From: Treponema sp.
GTDB taxonomy: Bacteria; Spirochaetota; Spirochaetia; Treponematales; Breznakiellaceae
DNA length: 64,000 nucleotides
NCBI GenBank assembly: GCA_009782555.1
Contig: WRIV01000001.1
Location: forward strand, 155,347-219,346
Direction: 5' to 3'
Both the position numbers and the translations under genes were made by a program. The notes beneath the pieces were generated by a model. It saw only the letters and a list, made by a program, of their open reading frames with translations, did not search any database and had not been told where the DNA came from. Positions 27,668 to 36,390 of this stretch are shown piece by piece (position 1 is the stretch's first letter; the number at the start of each line of letters is the position of its first letter).

Positions 27668-29002
27668 TTATAGCAACCCGCTGCGCTTGACTTCTAGATA
27701 ACGGTTAATCAGGGCCGAACTGAGTTCCCGGGAATTACATTCCAGAGTGAGTAATCCCAGGTGCTCCCAGGTTTTGTAGAGCCGCCGCCGGGCGCTCAAA
27801 TAGGAAAAGGCCGCCGCCGTTTCCAGCGCCTCGTCGCCGTCTGCTGGTTTCCGCCGTGCTATTGCTTCCGCTTCCATTTCTTTTAGACTTACTAGGAGCA
27901 GGAGGTGCCGCCGTTGGATCCGCCGGAGTATCCATGACAGCGATTCACCATCCTCTTCCCTGAAATTGCTGATCATAATAATGAAGGTCCGCCGTTTAAG
28001 CCGGGCCAGAGCGCTTTCCAGGGCGGAAAAAAGTGATGAAGGAGCGGGGGCACTCTTTACATCGTAGAGGCTCTGGATTAGCCCCATCAGGGCACTCATC
28101 CCTTTACGGGGAGGAAGCCAGCGTTCTTCCGTACCGAAACAGCCCAGGGCAACGCCGTCACTGTGTTTTAGCGCCACCCAGGAAAGAAGCAGGGCCGCTT
28201 CCAGCGCACTGTCAAATTGGGTTCGTAAAAACCCCCCCGGTGTTTTGGATTGTGCTGTTTCTTCCAGCCGGTGGAGGCGGTAGCCTGAGTCCAGAAGAAG
28301 CAGTACCTGCTGATCCTGTTCTTCCTGGTATTCCCGCACGATGGGTTTTCGCCGCCGCCCGGTAGCCCGCCAGTCGATGGCTTTCACAGAATCTCCCTTT
28401 TGGTATTCCCGAAGGTTCATAAATTCCATCCCCTGGCCCCGCTTGCGGATTATCTTAATTCCCGTCTGTTCTAGAATGCCCCTTAGATCCGCATTACCCG
28501 CAATTTTCCTGAAATCTGGAAAAGTTCTGCCCCGGCTGTGGCATGGATGGATCACCTTAAACTGCCAGAAACCCAGGGCCGAACCAAGGAGCAGTTCTAT
28601 TTTTGTAAATTCCCAGGAACCTCGTTCATGGGGGATCACGGGGTATTCAAAGATCAAGGATCTGGATATGCAGCGGTCCAATTTTGCCGGAAAAGCGGTA
28701 CAGTCCAGGGTGTCGGGATATATATCGAAGAGCCGGATGGATCGGGCAAGAAACCCTTTTGTCCTGCTTATGGTGATCTGGACAGGAGCCTTCCTGCCCA
28801 GAGCCAGGGTTCCGCTGATTTCCCGATCAACCTGGAGACGATCAGTAAAAAGAAGAAGAACCAGGGCGTCGATGATAATAAAGGGCAGCAGTAATGAGCC
28901 CGAAACAATCCAAACCAGGATCAACGAGTCAAAGAAAAATGCCGCCGTTCCCAGAATTAGAAGGCAGAGCAGGATAACGAAAAAAGTCCGGCCAGGTTTC
29001 AT
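27668..29002 (-). CDS. DUF58-domain protein of the MoxR operon
   Basis: About 444 residues: two N-terminal membrane helices, a beta-rich middle, then DUF58 (GMEFMNLREYQKGDSVKAIDWRATGRRRKPIVREYQEEQDQQ) with a VWA-like metal fold. Last gene of the envelope operon, after the MoxR ATPase. A GTG at 29008 is also possible; AGGAGG upstream is spaced 4 bases from it and 10 from the ATG at 29002. DUF58-MoxR pairs act as ATPase-driven assembly or chaperone systems. Confidence 0.9.
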   Translation of the reverse strand: MKPGRTFFVILLCLLILGTAAFFFDSLILVWIVSGSLLLPFIIIDALVLLLFTDRLQVDREISGTLALGRKAPVQITISRTKGFLARSIRLFDIYPDTLDCTAFPAKLDRCISRSLIFEYPVIPHERGSWEFTKIELLLGSALGFWQFKVIHPCHSRGRTFPDFRKIAGNADLRGILEQTGIKIIRKRGQGMEFMNLREYQKGDSVKAIDWRATGRRRKPIVREYQEEQDQQVLLLLDSGYRLHRLEETAQSKTPGGFLRTQFDSALEAALLLSWVALKHSDGVALGCFGTEERWLPPRKGMSALMGLIQSLYDVKSAPAPSSLFSALESALARLKRRTFIIMISNFREEDGESLSWILRRIQRRHLLLLVSLKEMEAEAIARRKPADGDEALETAAAFSYLSARRRLYKTWEHLGLLTLECNSRELSSALINRYLEVKRSGLL

Positions 29003-29095
29003 GCACACACCGCCTCCTAGCGGCGCGCAAACCCAAGGTTTGCTTATAAAAAAATTCCTTGCCCCCGTGATCTGAAAGGACGCATGTATATGTCC

Positions 29096-30061
29096 TTATG
29101 TCCGGGGTGCTTCCACCGTGGATAGAATGCCTTCCACAATGCTTTTTTCCGTAAGACCCTCCAGTTCACCTTCGGCGGAAAGGGTAAGCCGGTGGGCCAG
29201 AACTGGAACCGCCAGAGCTTTTACATCGTCGGGGATGATAAAGTCCCGGCCTTCAAAAAGAGCCCGGGCCCGGGCACAGCGGATCAGGGAAAGGCTGCCC
29301 CGGGGTCCGGCGCCGCATTCAAGGACTGTGCTGGATCGGGTGGCGGCGCAGAGGCGCACCGCATAATCAACTACTGCTCCATCGCAGCGCAGGGAAGAAA
29401 CCAGTTCCTGGATTTCGAGAAACTTTTCAGGGTTCATTACCGCATTAACGGCGGAAACGGAAAGTTCCGCTCCGGTGCCGCCGGAAAGAACCTGTTCGAC
29501 CATGCGTTTTTCTTCCTCCGCCGGAGGGTATTGTATCAGGGCCTTCATCAGAAACCGGTCTTTCTGTGCATCCGGCAGCGGATAAGTTCCTTCGTGCTCA
29601 AAGGGGTTTTCCGTGGCCATCACCATAAAGGGCCTGGGCAGGGCGTGGCTTTCTCCGTCTAAACTCACCTGATATTCCTGCATGGCTTCGAAAAGGCTGG
29701 CCTGGGTTTTTGCCGGTGCGCGGTTGATTTCGTCGGCGATAAGGATATGGGTAAAGACAGGTCCTTTTTTGGTAATAAAATTTCCCGTTGAAGTATCGAG
29801 GATCACGCTGCCGGTAATGTCGCTGGGCATTAGGTCCGGTGTAAATTGAACACGCCGGGAATCGCCCCCTATGGCTCTAGCTGCGGCCCGGACCAGCAGG
29901 GTTTTCCCCAGGCCGGGAACTCCTTCTACCAGAATGTGTCCGCCGGCAAGCAGGGTAATAAGAAGCTGATTGACAAGTTCATCCTGACCGATAAAGGCCC
30001 TGGCAATTTCTATTTTTGCTTTTTCCAGCGCCGATTGCGCTTCATTAATGGTACAACTCAT
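29096..30061 (-). CDS. MoxR-family AAA+ ATPase
   Basis: 321 residues. Walker A GVPGLGKTLL, Walker B IADEINRAPAKTQ and the sensor region TENPFEHEGTYPLPDAQKDRF are those of MoxR chaperone-like ATPases. Its start overlaps the end of the DUF4350 gene by 17 bases. MoxR proteins remodel or load cofactors into VWA-type partners; DUF58 is the partner next door. Confidence 0.95.
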   Translation of the reverse strand: MSCTINEAQSALEKAKIEIARAFIGQDELVNQLLITLLAGGHILVEGVPGLGKTLLVRAAARAIGGDSRRVQFTPDLMPSDITGSVILDTSTGNFITKKGPVFTHILIADEINRAPAKTQASLFEAMQEYQVSLDGESHALPRPFMVMATENPFEHEGTYPLPDAQKDRFLMKALIQYPPAEEEKRMVEQVLSGGTGAELSVSAVNAVMNPEKFLEIQELVSSLRCDGAVVDYAVRLCAATRSSTVLECGAGPRGSLSLIRCARARALFEGRDFIIPDDVKALAVPVLAHRLTLSAEGELEGLTEKSIVEGILSTVEAPRT

Positions 30062-31262
30062 AACTCCCCCGGTATGATTTATTCAGCTCTTCCATCTGTT
30101 TGGTTAATGCTTTTTGTTTCGTAATAAATTGTTTAAAGGTGATCGTCTCTGTATGGTCAGCAAAAATCCGCACTTCATGGGTGGACTCAGATCCCCTGCA
30201 TCTGATTTGATGTTCAAGTTCCTTTTCGTAAACTTCAAGGTATTTTCCCAGGACATGGTATTTTTTAAGAAACCGTCCCTCCGCCAAAAAGCGTTCCCTC
30301 AAGGGTTTACCGGGTTTTTCCGGTGCGGGCCTGTAGCGTCCAAAGGGGGGAATGACCATCCAGAATCCTATCACAATCAGCAGAAAAATAGAGGCTGTTA
30401 AGGCGGCGGGGTTCCCCCGTTCAGCCAGATTGCCAAAGAAATGACGGTCCCCGCTCAGGGAACGGATAAAAAGAACTCCGGCGCCAATATCCTCTGCAGT
30501 CTCTGCATTTGGTTTGGCCTTTATTTCGGCTTCCGGCAAACCGGCAAAAAATAAGTCCCCCGCCAGCTTGGCGTTTTCATTTTGCTGCAGGTAATAATTT
30601 TGGAGGAAATTTGCCTCGCCGGTAAAGACTATCCAGCCTTTATTCATTGTTAATTTGACCAGTTTGATTTCGCCCAATCGTTTCATAACCAATATCCTAT
30701 CTACGGGCGTTTTTTTTTCTATTATTTTAAAAGCGGAAAAATAATCAAAAAAAGGGGAGACTTCCGGCTCCTTTTCGATTGTTTCTGCGGCTGTACCGTT
30801 TTTGTATTCGACAACATTGCCGGTTTCATCATCATCATCGTCAGCGATCTTGACGCCCAGGGAATTCATAAATTCTGTCAACCTAAAATTATATTTACTT
30901 TCATATTCGTTAATGGAAACAATCAGACGGTTCCCTTCCTGCAGCCAAGAAATCAGTTTACCCGGAAGGGAATCTTCATCTGAATCGCCCATCCATTTAA
31001 AGCAGGAATTTTCAATAAAGACCGTTTGTTCCGGCCCCTTAAGAAGCGTATCAATGTTTCCCCTAGAAAGGATTCTGACCGGACAGCCCAGTTTGCCAAG
31101 CCATTTATCCAGGGCATAGTACCGGTTGGCCCGTACTTCCCGGGAAGGGTTTTCCCAGCGGGTGCTTGGAACTATTTCCAGTTTGGTATAACAAAAGATC
31201 CCCACAAGAAGGATCAGTCCCAGGATAACAAAAAAAACAATCAGATGTTGGCGATCTTTCAT
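30045..31262 (-). CDS. DUF4350-domain membrane protein
   Basis: 405 residues: an N-terminal membrane helix, an extracytoplasmic GATase-like domain of the DUF4350 type (ENPSREVRANRYYALDKWLGKLGCPV... and a later LIVSINEYE), another membrane helix near residue 295 and a cytoplasmic tail. Overlaps the neighbouring genes on both sides, as usual in MoxR-DUF4350-DUF4129 clusters. Confidence 0.8.
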   Translation of the reverse strand: MKDRQHLIVFFVILGLILLVGIFCYTKLEIVPSTRWENPSREVRANRYYALDKWLGKLGCPVRILSRGNIDTLLKGPEQTVFIENSCFKWMGDSDEDSLPGKLISWLQEGNRLIVSINEYESKYNFRLTEFMNSLGVKIADDDDDETGNVVEYKNGTAAETIEKEPEVSPFFDYFSAFKIIEKKTPVDRILVMKRLGEIKLVKLTMNKGWIVFTGEANFLQNYYLQQNENAKLAGDLFFAGLPEAEIKAKPNAETAEDIGAGVLFIRSLSGDRHFFGNLAERGNPAALTASIFLLIVIGFWMVIPPFGRYRPAPEKPGKPLRERFLAEGRFLKKYHVLGKYLEVYEKELEHQIRCRGSESTHEVRIFADHTETITFKQFITKQKALTKQMEELNKSYRGSYELYH

Positions 31263-32770
31263 TCGCTGACCTTTGAGTTTTCTAAAAGGGACCGGCAGGA
31301 TGTCAGGGCTTCTTCAAAGTTTCCCCCCGCTGGTTCCCGGCCGCCATAGGCAAAACCAATCCAGCGGCGGATAAAAACCGTAAAACCGGCGCTGTTTCCG
31401 GCAGCATTGTTTTGTTGGCTGGATCTCTGTACCTGGTTGACCAGCGTCAAGGTTTCGTATTCGGTAGCTTCCGCCGGGAACGAAAGAAACCAACATTGGG
31501 TAAAGGCAGCAATAAAAGCCCTGAAACAGAGGGCCCAGGCTTCCCGAATACGGCCTGCCCGGTGGCGTTCTTCGGCTTGATTTAAAAGCTGCCGCGGTTC
31601 GTCCGGGGCGGCTTTCGGAGTTATGCGGCTTTTCCCTTTTAGACCGGGGAAGAGACGTCCCCTATGCCGGTACGCATATATGGCCCCAAAACCCAGAACA
31701 ACAATCAGTCCCGAACCCAGAACAAAACGAAGGAGCAAGCCCATGATTTCTTTTAAACCGGGAAAAGAAAAACGATTGTATCCGGTGTTGTTCTTTGCCG
31801 GGACATTGGATTGCTTAAACTGAATACGCCGGCTGGGTTTTGCTCTTCCAAAATCGGGGGAATCAAAAACTTGATCCAAGGCCTCCTGGGTTTTTTCAGA
31901 GACCGGATCAGGCTGTAACAGTTCAATCTCTGCAGTTTTACCGTCTAACGCTGTGGTTTGATTGACGGGACCAAAGAGAAAGAGCAGGACAATAACAGCA
32001 AAGATGCCGCCAGAAGAGCGGTTTTTATGTTCTGCCTTTTCAACGCATTTTTTAAAGAGCAATTCAATGTCCCAGCCTTCGGTTTCTACCCGGGAATTGA
32101 TGTACAGACCAAAACCCATACAAACATAGAGCATTTCGATTAGGATCAGCGTGATCCAAAACAAAGCAGAAATAAGTGCATTCTCTTCGCTGATAAGTTC
32201 CAGAATGCTATCATACCTTTTGATTTGGCCCACGGTTCCCTGTAAAAACTGCAATTCTCCAAATTCAAGGGCCGTCGTTATACCAATGCAGATCAGAGTC
32301 AACGCCAGGCCGAAGCCAAGGCCGTTCCGGGCAAGAATCTGTTTTCGGCGGATGTAATTTTTTGCCTTTAAACGCTCCAGCACTAAAAGGGGCATCCGGG
32401 CGGAACGGAAGAAGGAAAAACGCCGCCAGAGAAGATCCCCTGCCAGTGCTGTCCGGAGCGTTTTGCCCAGCCCCCGGAATAGTCGGCGGAATGAAGAGCG
32501 GGGTTCGAAAAAACGGACCGAAACCACCTGAAGGCCGAATCGATCCAGTAAGGGTTTAAGCCACCATATAAGCAGGGCTGTGGTTAGGGGAGCCCATTCA
32601 AAATTCAGTCCAGCCAATATCAGGTTTAAGGCAAAAAGCATTCCTGCGGGAATTCCCATAAAAAGGAGTAGAGAAAACCAGTTGATTCGCCAGAGAAAGA
32701 TCCCCATGTCTGTTGCTTCCCAGCCGCTGCGCCGGCGGAATACCATTGCGGGACTAAGGGCGGAACTCAT
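31259..32770 (-). CDS. DUF4129-like multi-pass membrane protein
   Basis: 503 residues from the ATG at 32770, which overlaps the TGA of the SpoIIM-like gene. Several membrane helices in the first 270 residues, a Pro/Lys-rich segment, another helix at about 360, and a C-terminal helical domain with AEERHRAGRIREAWALCFRAF, the pattern of DUF4129. The middle two-helix unit resembles membrane proteins of the same clusters elsewhere. Confidence 0.75.
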   Translation of the reverse strand: MSSALSPAMVFRRRSGWEATDMGIFLWRINWFSLLLFMGIPAGMLFALNLILAGLNFEWAPLTTALLIWWLKPLLDRFGLQVVSVRFFEPRSSFRRLFRGLGKTLRTALAGDLLWRRFSFFRSARMPLLVLERLKAKNYIRRKQILARNGLGFGLALTLICIGITTALEFGELQFLQGTVGQIKRYDSILELISEENALISALFWITLILIEMLYVCMGFGLYINSRVETEGWDIELLFKKCVEKAEHKNRSSGGIFAVIVLLFLFGPVNQTTALDGKTAEIELLQPDPVSEKTQEALDQVFDSPDFGRAKPSRRIQFKQSNVPAKNNTGYNRFSFPGLKEIMGLLLRFVLGSGLIVVLGFGAIYAYRHRGRLFPGLKGKSRITPKAAPDEPRQLLNQAEERHRAGRIREAWALCFRAFIAAFTQCWFLSFPAEATEYETLTLVNQVQRSSQQNNAAGNSAGFTVFIRRWIGFAYGGREPAGGNFEEALTSCRSLLENSKVSE

Positions 32771-33756
32771 GCATCCTCCGAACGGCCTGCAAAAACAAAA
32801 TAGCACATCACCAGCAGGATCGCCGCTGCGCCGGCGGCAAGACGGATAGTCTCGGAAATTTCATGTCTGGATGACCAGAATGCTTCGATTGCCGCTGCAA
32901 TTACCAGCATAAGGCCGCTGCCGCTGATCAAGGGCAGGGCGGTTTTTCCTGCTTCCCGAAGAGAAGCGCCGCTGCCAAGACCCCCGGTAATAAAGAGCCG
33001 GTACCCCAGGTGGAGCCCTGCCACGGCAGCCAGGACTATGGCGGTCAACTCAAATGCTGAATGACCTATGACGAAAGAAAAAAAAGTCCCCCGGTATCCG
33101 CAGTTGATGATATGTCCCGCGGCGGCACCGAAAAAAACACCGTTCATGGCCAAAAAGAAAAGGCTCCCTGCTCCGGCCAGAAGTCCCCCGGCAAAGGTTA
33201 TAAAGGCAATGGAGATATTGTTATAAATGTAGAGGCCGAACATTTCCGCATCGGTACTGATCTCCCGGGGGTTAAGGTAATGGGGACTTTCCGGGTTGTA
33301 CATATCTTCCAGCCTCGATGCTTGCCAGGGGGACATCAATTCGTATACAAAATTGGGAAAGCGGATGCAGACCAGGGCAGTAAAGAGTATCAACCCAAAG
33401 AAGATCAGGGAACTGGCGCCAAAACTTTTCCAGCTCTTCCGGACTGAACGGGGAAAGGTTCGAAAGAGAAATTCCGAAAGTGAGCGGAACGAAAATGGTT
33501 TGGGGCCATAGAGGATCTGATTTCCTTCCAAGGTCAGCCGATTAAGCCGTTCAATAAGAGCAGGATCATAACCGTTGGATTTGGCGGTATTAAGGTCTCC
33601 CGTAACCTGACGGAAAGCCCGGGGAAACCATTCAGCCTTGTTTCGGATTTTCCGCCTGGTTTTTGCGGTGATCCCCATTCGGAGATTTCCCGCTATAAGC
33701 AGTTCCAGTTCTTTCCAGTCATTTTCCCGTTTGGCGATAAAATTCCGCTGGGTCAT
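32767..33756 (-). CDS. SpoIIM/DUF95-family membrane protein
   Basis: 329 residues: a cytoplasmic helical N-terminus of about 110 residues, then six membrane helices with the stage II sporulation protein M pattern (NNISIAFITFAGGLLAGAGSLFFLAMNGVFFG, GHSAFELTAIVLAAVAGLHLG). No sporulation is implied in a spirochaete; this family recurs in RDD-MoxR operons. Start and stop overlap both neighbours by 4 bases. Confidence 0.88.
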   Translation of the reverse strand: MTQRNFIAKRENDWKELELLIAGNLRMGITAKTRRKIRNKAEWFPRAFRQVTGDLNTAKSNGYDPALIERLNRLTLEGNQILYGPKPFSFRSLSEFLFRTFPRSVRKSWKSFGASSLIFFGLILFTALVCIRFPNFVYELMSPWQASRLEDMYNPESPHYLNPREISTDAEMFGLYIYNNISIAFITFAGGLLAGAGSLFFLAMNGVFFGAAAGHIINCGYRGTFFSFVIGHSAFELTAIVLAAVAGLHLGYRLFITGGLGSGASLREAGKTALPLISGSGLMLVIAAAIEAFWSSRHEISETIRLAAGAAAILLVMCYFVFAGRSEDA

Positions 33757-34550
33757 GGGTCCCCCGCAAATGATCGGGCAATACCCAACAGGTAGCCCGA
33801 AGCTCCGTCTGTCAAGCTGGGCATTTCGCCTTGTGTAGTTGCGGCGGTTTCCGGGTGTTTCTGCACATCCATAGCATATTCAGCATCAATGGGATATTGC
33901 AAAGAGGCGGCCAGAGGACCGGCAATCTCGTTTGCCCTGGCGGCTCCTAAAAGGGGATAGCGCCGGGCAAACATCAGAATGCCCTGCTTTTCTTCAAAAG
34001 ACAGGAGCCGCCGGGGCAGGATTGGGGTGATGCTCGAAAGCCAGTTCATTCGATCCGTTTGCTGGGGAATTTGGGACTGCCAGGTATAGATCACCAAGGT
34101 TCCTGCCGCCCAGTCTCCGGGCCGGCGAAAAGCCCGGCTGATCGCTGCAGTAAGAAAGGCAATCAAATATAGGCCAATAAAACCGTCCACAAAACGAAGA
34201 AGATTGCGAATAAAGGAGGCCCCGGCGTCGACCGGAGAGCCATCGGATAGGACCACCCGCAATCCCAGGATTCGCTTTCCCAGGCTTTGCCCCCGGAAAA
34301 CAAGATCAAAAAATACATGGTAAAACCAGTCCAGACCAAAGCGGACCAGCATGATTATCCAAAAACCCAACGCTGCGTTAAAAATGAAGTAGTAGATGAT
34401 TATAAATGCAAAAAGCAGTATCCATTGAAAAAAGGTATCGATACCGTAGGCGCAGAACCGGGCGCACAAACCCGCCGGATACATAGTATACTCAATACCC
34501 TCGGGAGTCTCGGTATGGAAAGCGGTGTCGTTTTCTGTTGGACGATCCAT
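33753..34550 (-). CDS. RDD-family membrane protein
   Basis: 265 residues from the ATG at 34550; upstream TTG and GTG codons in frame would overlap the preceding gene. RDD domain at about residues 25-155 (AGLCARFCAYGIDTFFQWI, GQSLGKRILGLRVVLSDGSPVDAGASFIRNLLRFVD) with three membrane helices, and a C-terminal cytoplasmic part of about 110 residues. Transport roles have been proposed for some members. Confidence 0.85.
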   Translation of the reverse strand: MDRPTENDTAFHTETPEGIEYTMYPAGLCARFCAYGIDTFFQWILLFAFIIIYYFIFNAALGFWIIMLVRFGLDWFYHVFFDLVFRGQSLGKRILGLRVVLSDGSPVDAGASFIRNLLRFVDGFIGLYLIAFLTAAISRAFRRPGDWAAGTLVIYTWQSQIPQQTDRMNWLSSITPILPRRLLSFEEKQGILMFARRYPLLGAARANEIAGPLAASLQYPIDAEYAMDVQKHPETAATTQGEMPSLTDGASGYLLGIARSFAGDP

Positions 34551-34563
34551 TTCTGCTGGACCG

Positions 34564-35082
34564 TCATCCGACAAAAGCACCAAAAGCCGCCGCAATTATC
34601 ATGATGATCAGGAACAGGCCAAAAAAACCTAACCCGATAATAGTTAAAACTCCGGTAAAGGTCCAGTAAGATTTATTCTCCTTAAAGGCCTGTTCTAAAT
34701 CCCGGGTATCATTGGTGTAGAGATAACTTTGGATTTTTTTTCCAAACCGGAACATAAAAAGGGCTGGAAAAAATATAAGCGTCGCAGTAACCAACATATT
34801 GACTATATAACCAAAAAGTAACGCTGGTCCGGCAGCCTCAAGACCGGTGCCAAAACCGGGGATAGCGGAAATCAAACTTTGAAATCCAAAAATCATTGCA
34901 AGGAGCATCAATATTATAAACCCAGCCAAAATGAAACGAACAATACCCGCAAAACGAAGCCAGGGAGAAGCTCTTTTTAGGTAATACAGCATCTCTTCCG
35001 TTATGAACTTGGTCGACAGGGGATTAACCGCATCGGCTTCTGCCTGGGGGCTTTCGTAAGGATTATTTGAACCATCTGACAT
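34564..35082 (-). CDS. DUF5362-type membrane protein, first gene of the MoxR operon
   Basis: 172 residues with an Asn/Pro-rich N-terminal tail and four membrane helices (RFAGIVRFILAGFIILMLLAMIFGF, and a final TGVLTIIGLGFFGLFLIIMIIAAAFGAF). It resembles the DUF5362 family. Its ATG lies 3 bases from an in-frame ATG of the divergent phosphoesterase frame, so the two genes share a very compact promoter region. Confidence 0.75.
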   Translation of the reverse strand: MSDGSNNPYESPQAEADAVNPLSTKFITEEMLYYLKRASPWLRFAGIVRFILAGFIILMLLAMIFGFQSLISAIPGFGTGLEAAGPALLFGYIVNMLVTATLIFFPALFMFRFGKKIQSYLYTNDTRDLEQAFKENKSYWTFTGVLTIIGLGFFGLFLIIMIIAAAFGAFVG

Positions 35083-35106
35083 TGTATGATCTCCTTCAGA
35101 TATAAT
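35077..35106 (+). promoter_or_regulatory. Promoter for the membrane phosphoesterase gene
   Basis: TGACAT at 35077-35082, 18-base spacer, TATAAT at 35101-35106. It lies inside the upstream open frame, which argues that translation starts downstream of 35086. Confidence 0.6.
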
Positions 35107-35130
35107 AGGTATTTTTGGAAATTAATTCAA

Positions 35131-36375
35131 TTGGACCTCGATGATCGTGAAATTTTATGGTATAAAGCGGCTATGTTATGGCTTTTTCGGATAATCCCTG
35201 TACTGTTTCTCTACACGGGGATGGTAATCTATACCGGGTTCCGGTTTTTTGCTTTTGGAAGGTTTTTGCGGCCTTCGTTAAAGGCGCTGATTTTCTGGCC
35301 CCTCTATGGTATCCTTGCCTATCATTTTGTATTTCTGGCCTTGTTCCGGCTTGACCGGATTAAACTTCTCCGCCTGGCGGGAATGTACTGGTTGCCGTTT
35401 TTTGTGTATCTCTTTAGTCTTATCCTTCTGCTTGATCTGATATCTTGTGTCCTCTCCCAAATACGAAAAAAACGCCGAAACCCCCTCCAGCAAAACTGTA
35501 CTGTCCGCATAATGCCCGCAGGGGCTGGGGCGGCGCTGGTTTTGACTCTGATCGTTTTACTGTATGGCTCTATTCATGCTCAGGATATCCGCACGGTCCG
35601 GTATGAACTTTCTATTCCCGGAAAAACAGGAATGGAGAGTTTCAGAATTATCCTGGTTTCGGACTTGCACATCGGCCCCACGGTGGGAAAAGCATGGACT
35701 GCCAGGATTGTGGACCTTATCAATGACGCTTCCCCGGACATGGTTTGTATTCCGGGGGATATTTTTGAAAGCGGTCTGGAGGGCATGGTGGATCAGGAGG
35801 AGATAGCCGCTGAATTAAGGCGGATCAATGCCCCCTTGGGGGTATACGCCTGTCCGGGTAACCACGACACGGATCGCCGCACCCGTTCTACCGGTGCAAT
35901 TGCCCGTTTTCTTGCACAGACAGGAATTATTTTTTTACAGGATGAAGTGGCGCATTTGCCGGGAACCGGCATTTTTGTGGCGGGCAGAAAGGATCCCAGG
36001 CCCATCGGTTTGCAGGATCCCCGGCTTTCCATGGAGGAGTTTGCCGCTTCCATTGACGGGACCATTCGGGACAGCGAAATAGGCAATGGACCGGATAAAC
36101 CGCTGGTAATCCTGCTGGATCACCAGCCGCTGGAGCTGGGACAGGCTGCGGAAGCGGGGATAGACCTGGTACTCTGCGGCCATACCCACCGGGGTCAGTT
36201 CTTTCCCGCAGACTTTATAACCCGCTTAATGTTTCGAGGTTACGGAGGTACGAACTACGGCCTATGGCGGAAAAATAACACCCAGGCGGTGGTCACATCC
36301 GGCGCCGGGGTCTGGGGGCCCCCGGTACGGATAGGTACCAATTCGGAAATTGCCGTACTCGATTTGTGGTTTTGA
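35131..36375 (+). CDS. Membrane-anchored metallophosphoesterase
   Basis: About 414 residues. The first 160 hold four or five membrane helices; the rest is a calcineurin-like domain with blocks VSDLHIG, PGDIFES, CPGNHDT, LLDHQP and GHTHRGQFFP, as in YkuE-type phosphoesterases. The frame is open from an ATG at 35086, but the promoter at 35077-35106 makes the TTG at 35131 or the ATG at 35173 more likely. YkuE-like enzymes have been linked to UDP-2,3-diacylglucosamine or lipid phosphates; substrate here is unknown. Confidence 0.85.
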   Translation: MDLDDREILWYKAAMLWLFRIIPVLFLYTGMVIYTGFRFFAFGRFLRPSLKALIFWPLYGILAYHFVFLALFRLDRIKLLRLAGMYWLPFFVYLFSLILLLDLISCVLSQIRKKRRNPLQQNCTVRIMPAGAGAALVLTLIVLLYGSIHAQDIRTVRYELSIPGKTGMESFRIILVSDLHIGPTVGKAWTARIVDLINDASPDMVCIPGDIFESGLEGMVDQEEIAAELRRINAPLGVYACPGNHDTDRRTRSTGAIARFLAQTGIIFLQDEVAHLPGTGIFVAGRKDPRPIGLQDPRLSMEEFAASIDGTIRDSEIGNGPDKPLVILLDHQPLELGQAAEAGIDLVLCGHTHRGQFFPADFITRLMFRGYGGTNYGLWRKNNTQAVVTSGAGVWGPPVRIGTNSEIAVLDLWF

Positions 36376-36390
36376 TTTTGCTGTTTTGTT

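Noticed and set aside
27546..27701. A 51-residue plus-strand ORF after a strong purine-rich ribosome binding site, upstream of ilvB
   Set aside because: It overlaps the end of the DUF58 gene, has no recognisable features, and the 177-base gap otherwise shows nothing; coding status cannot be supported.
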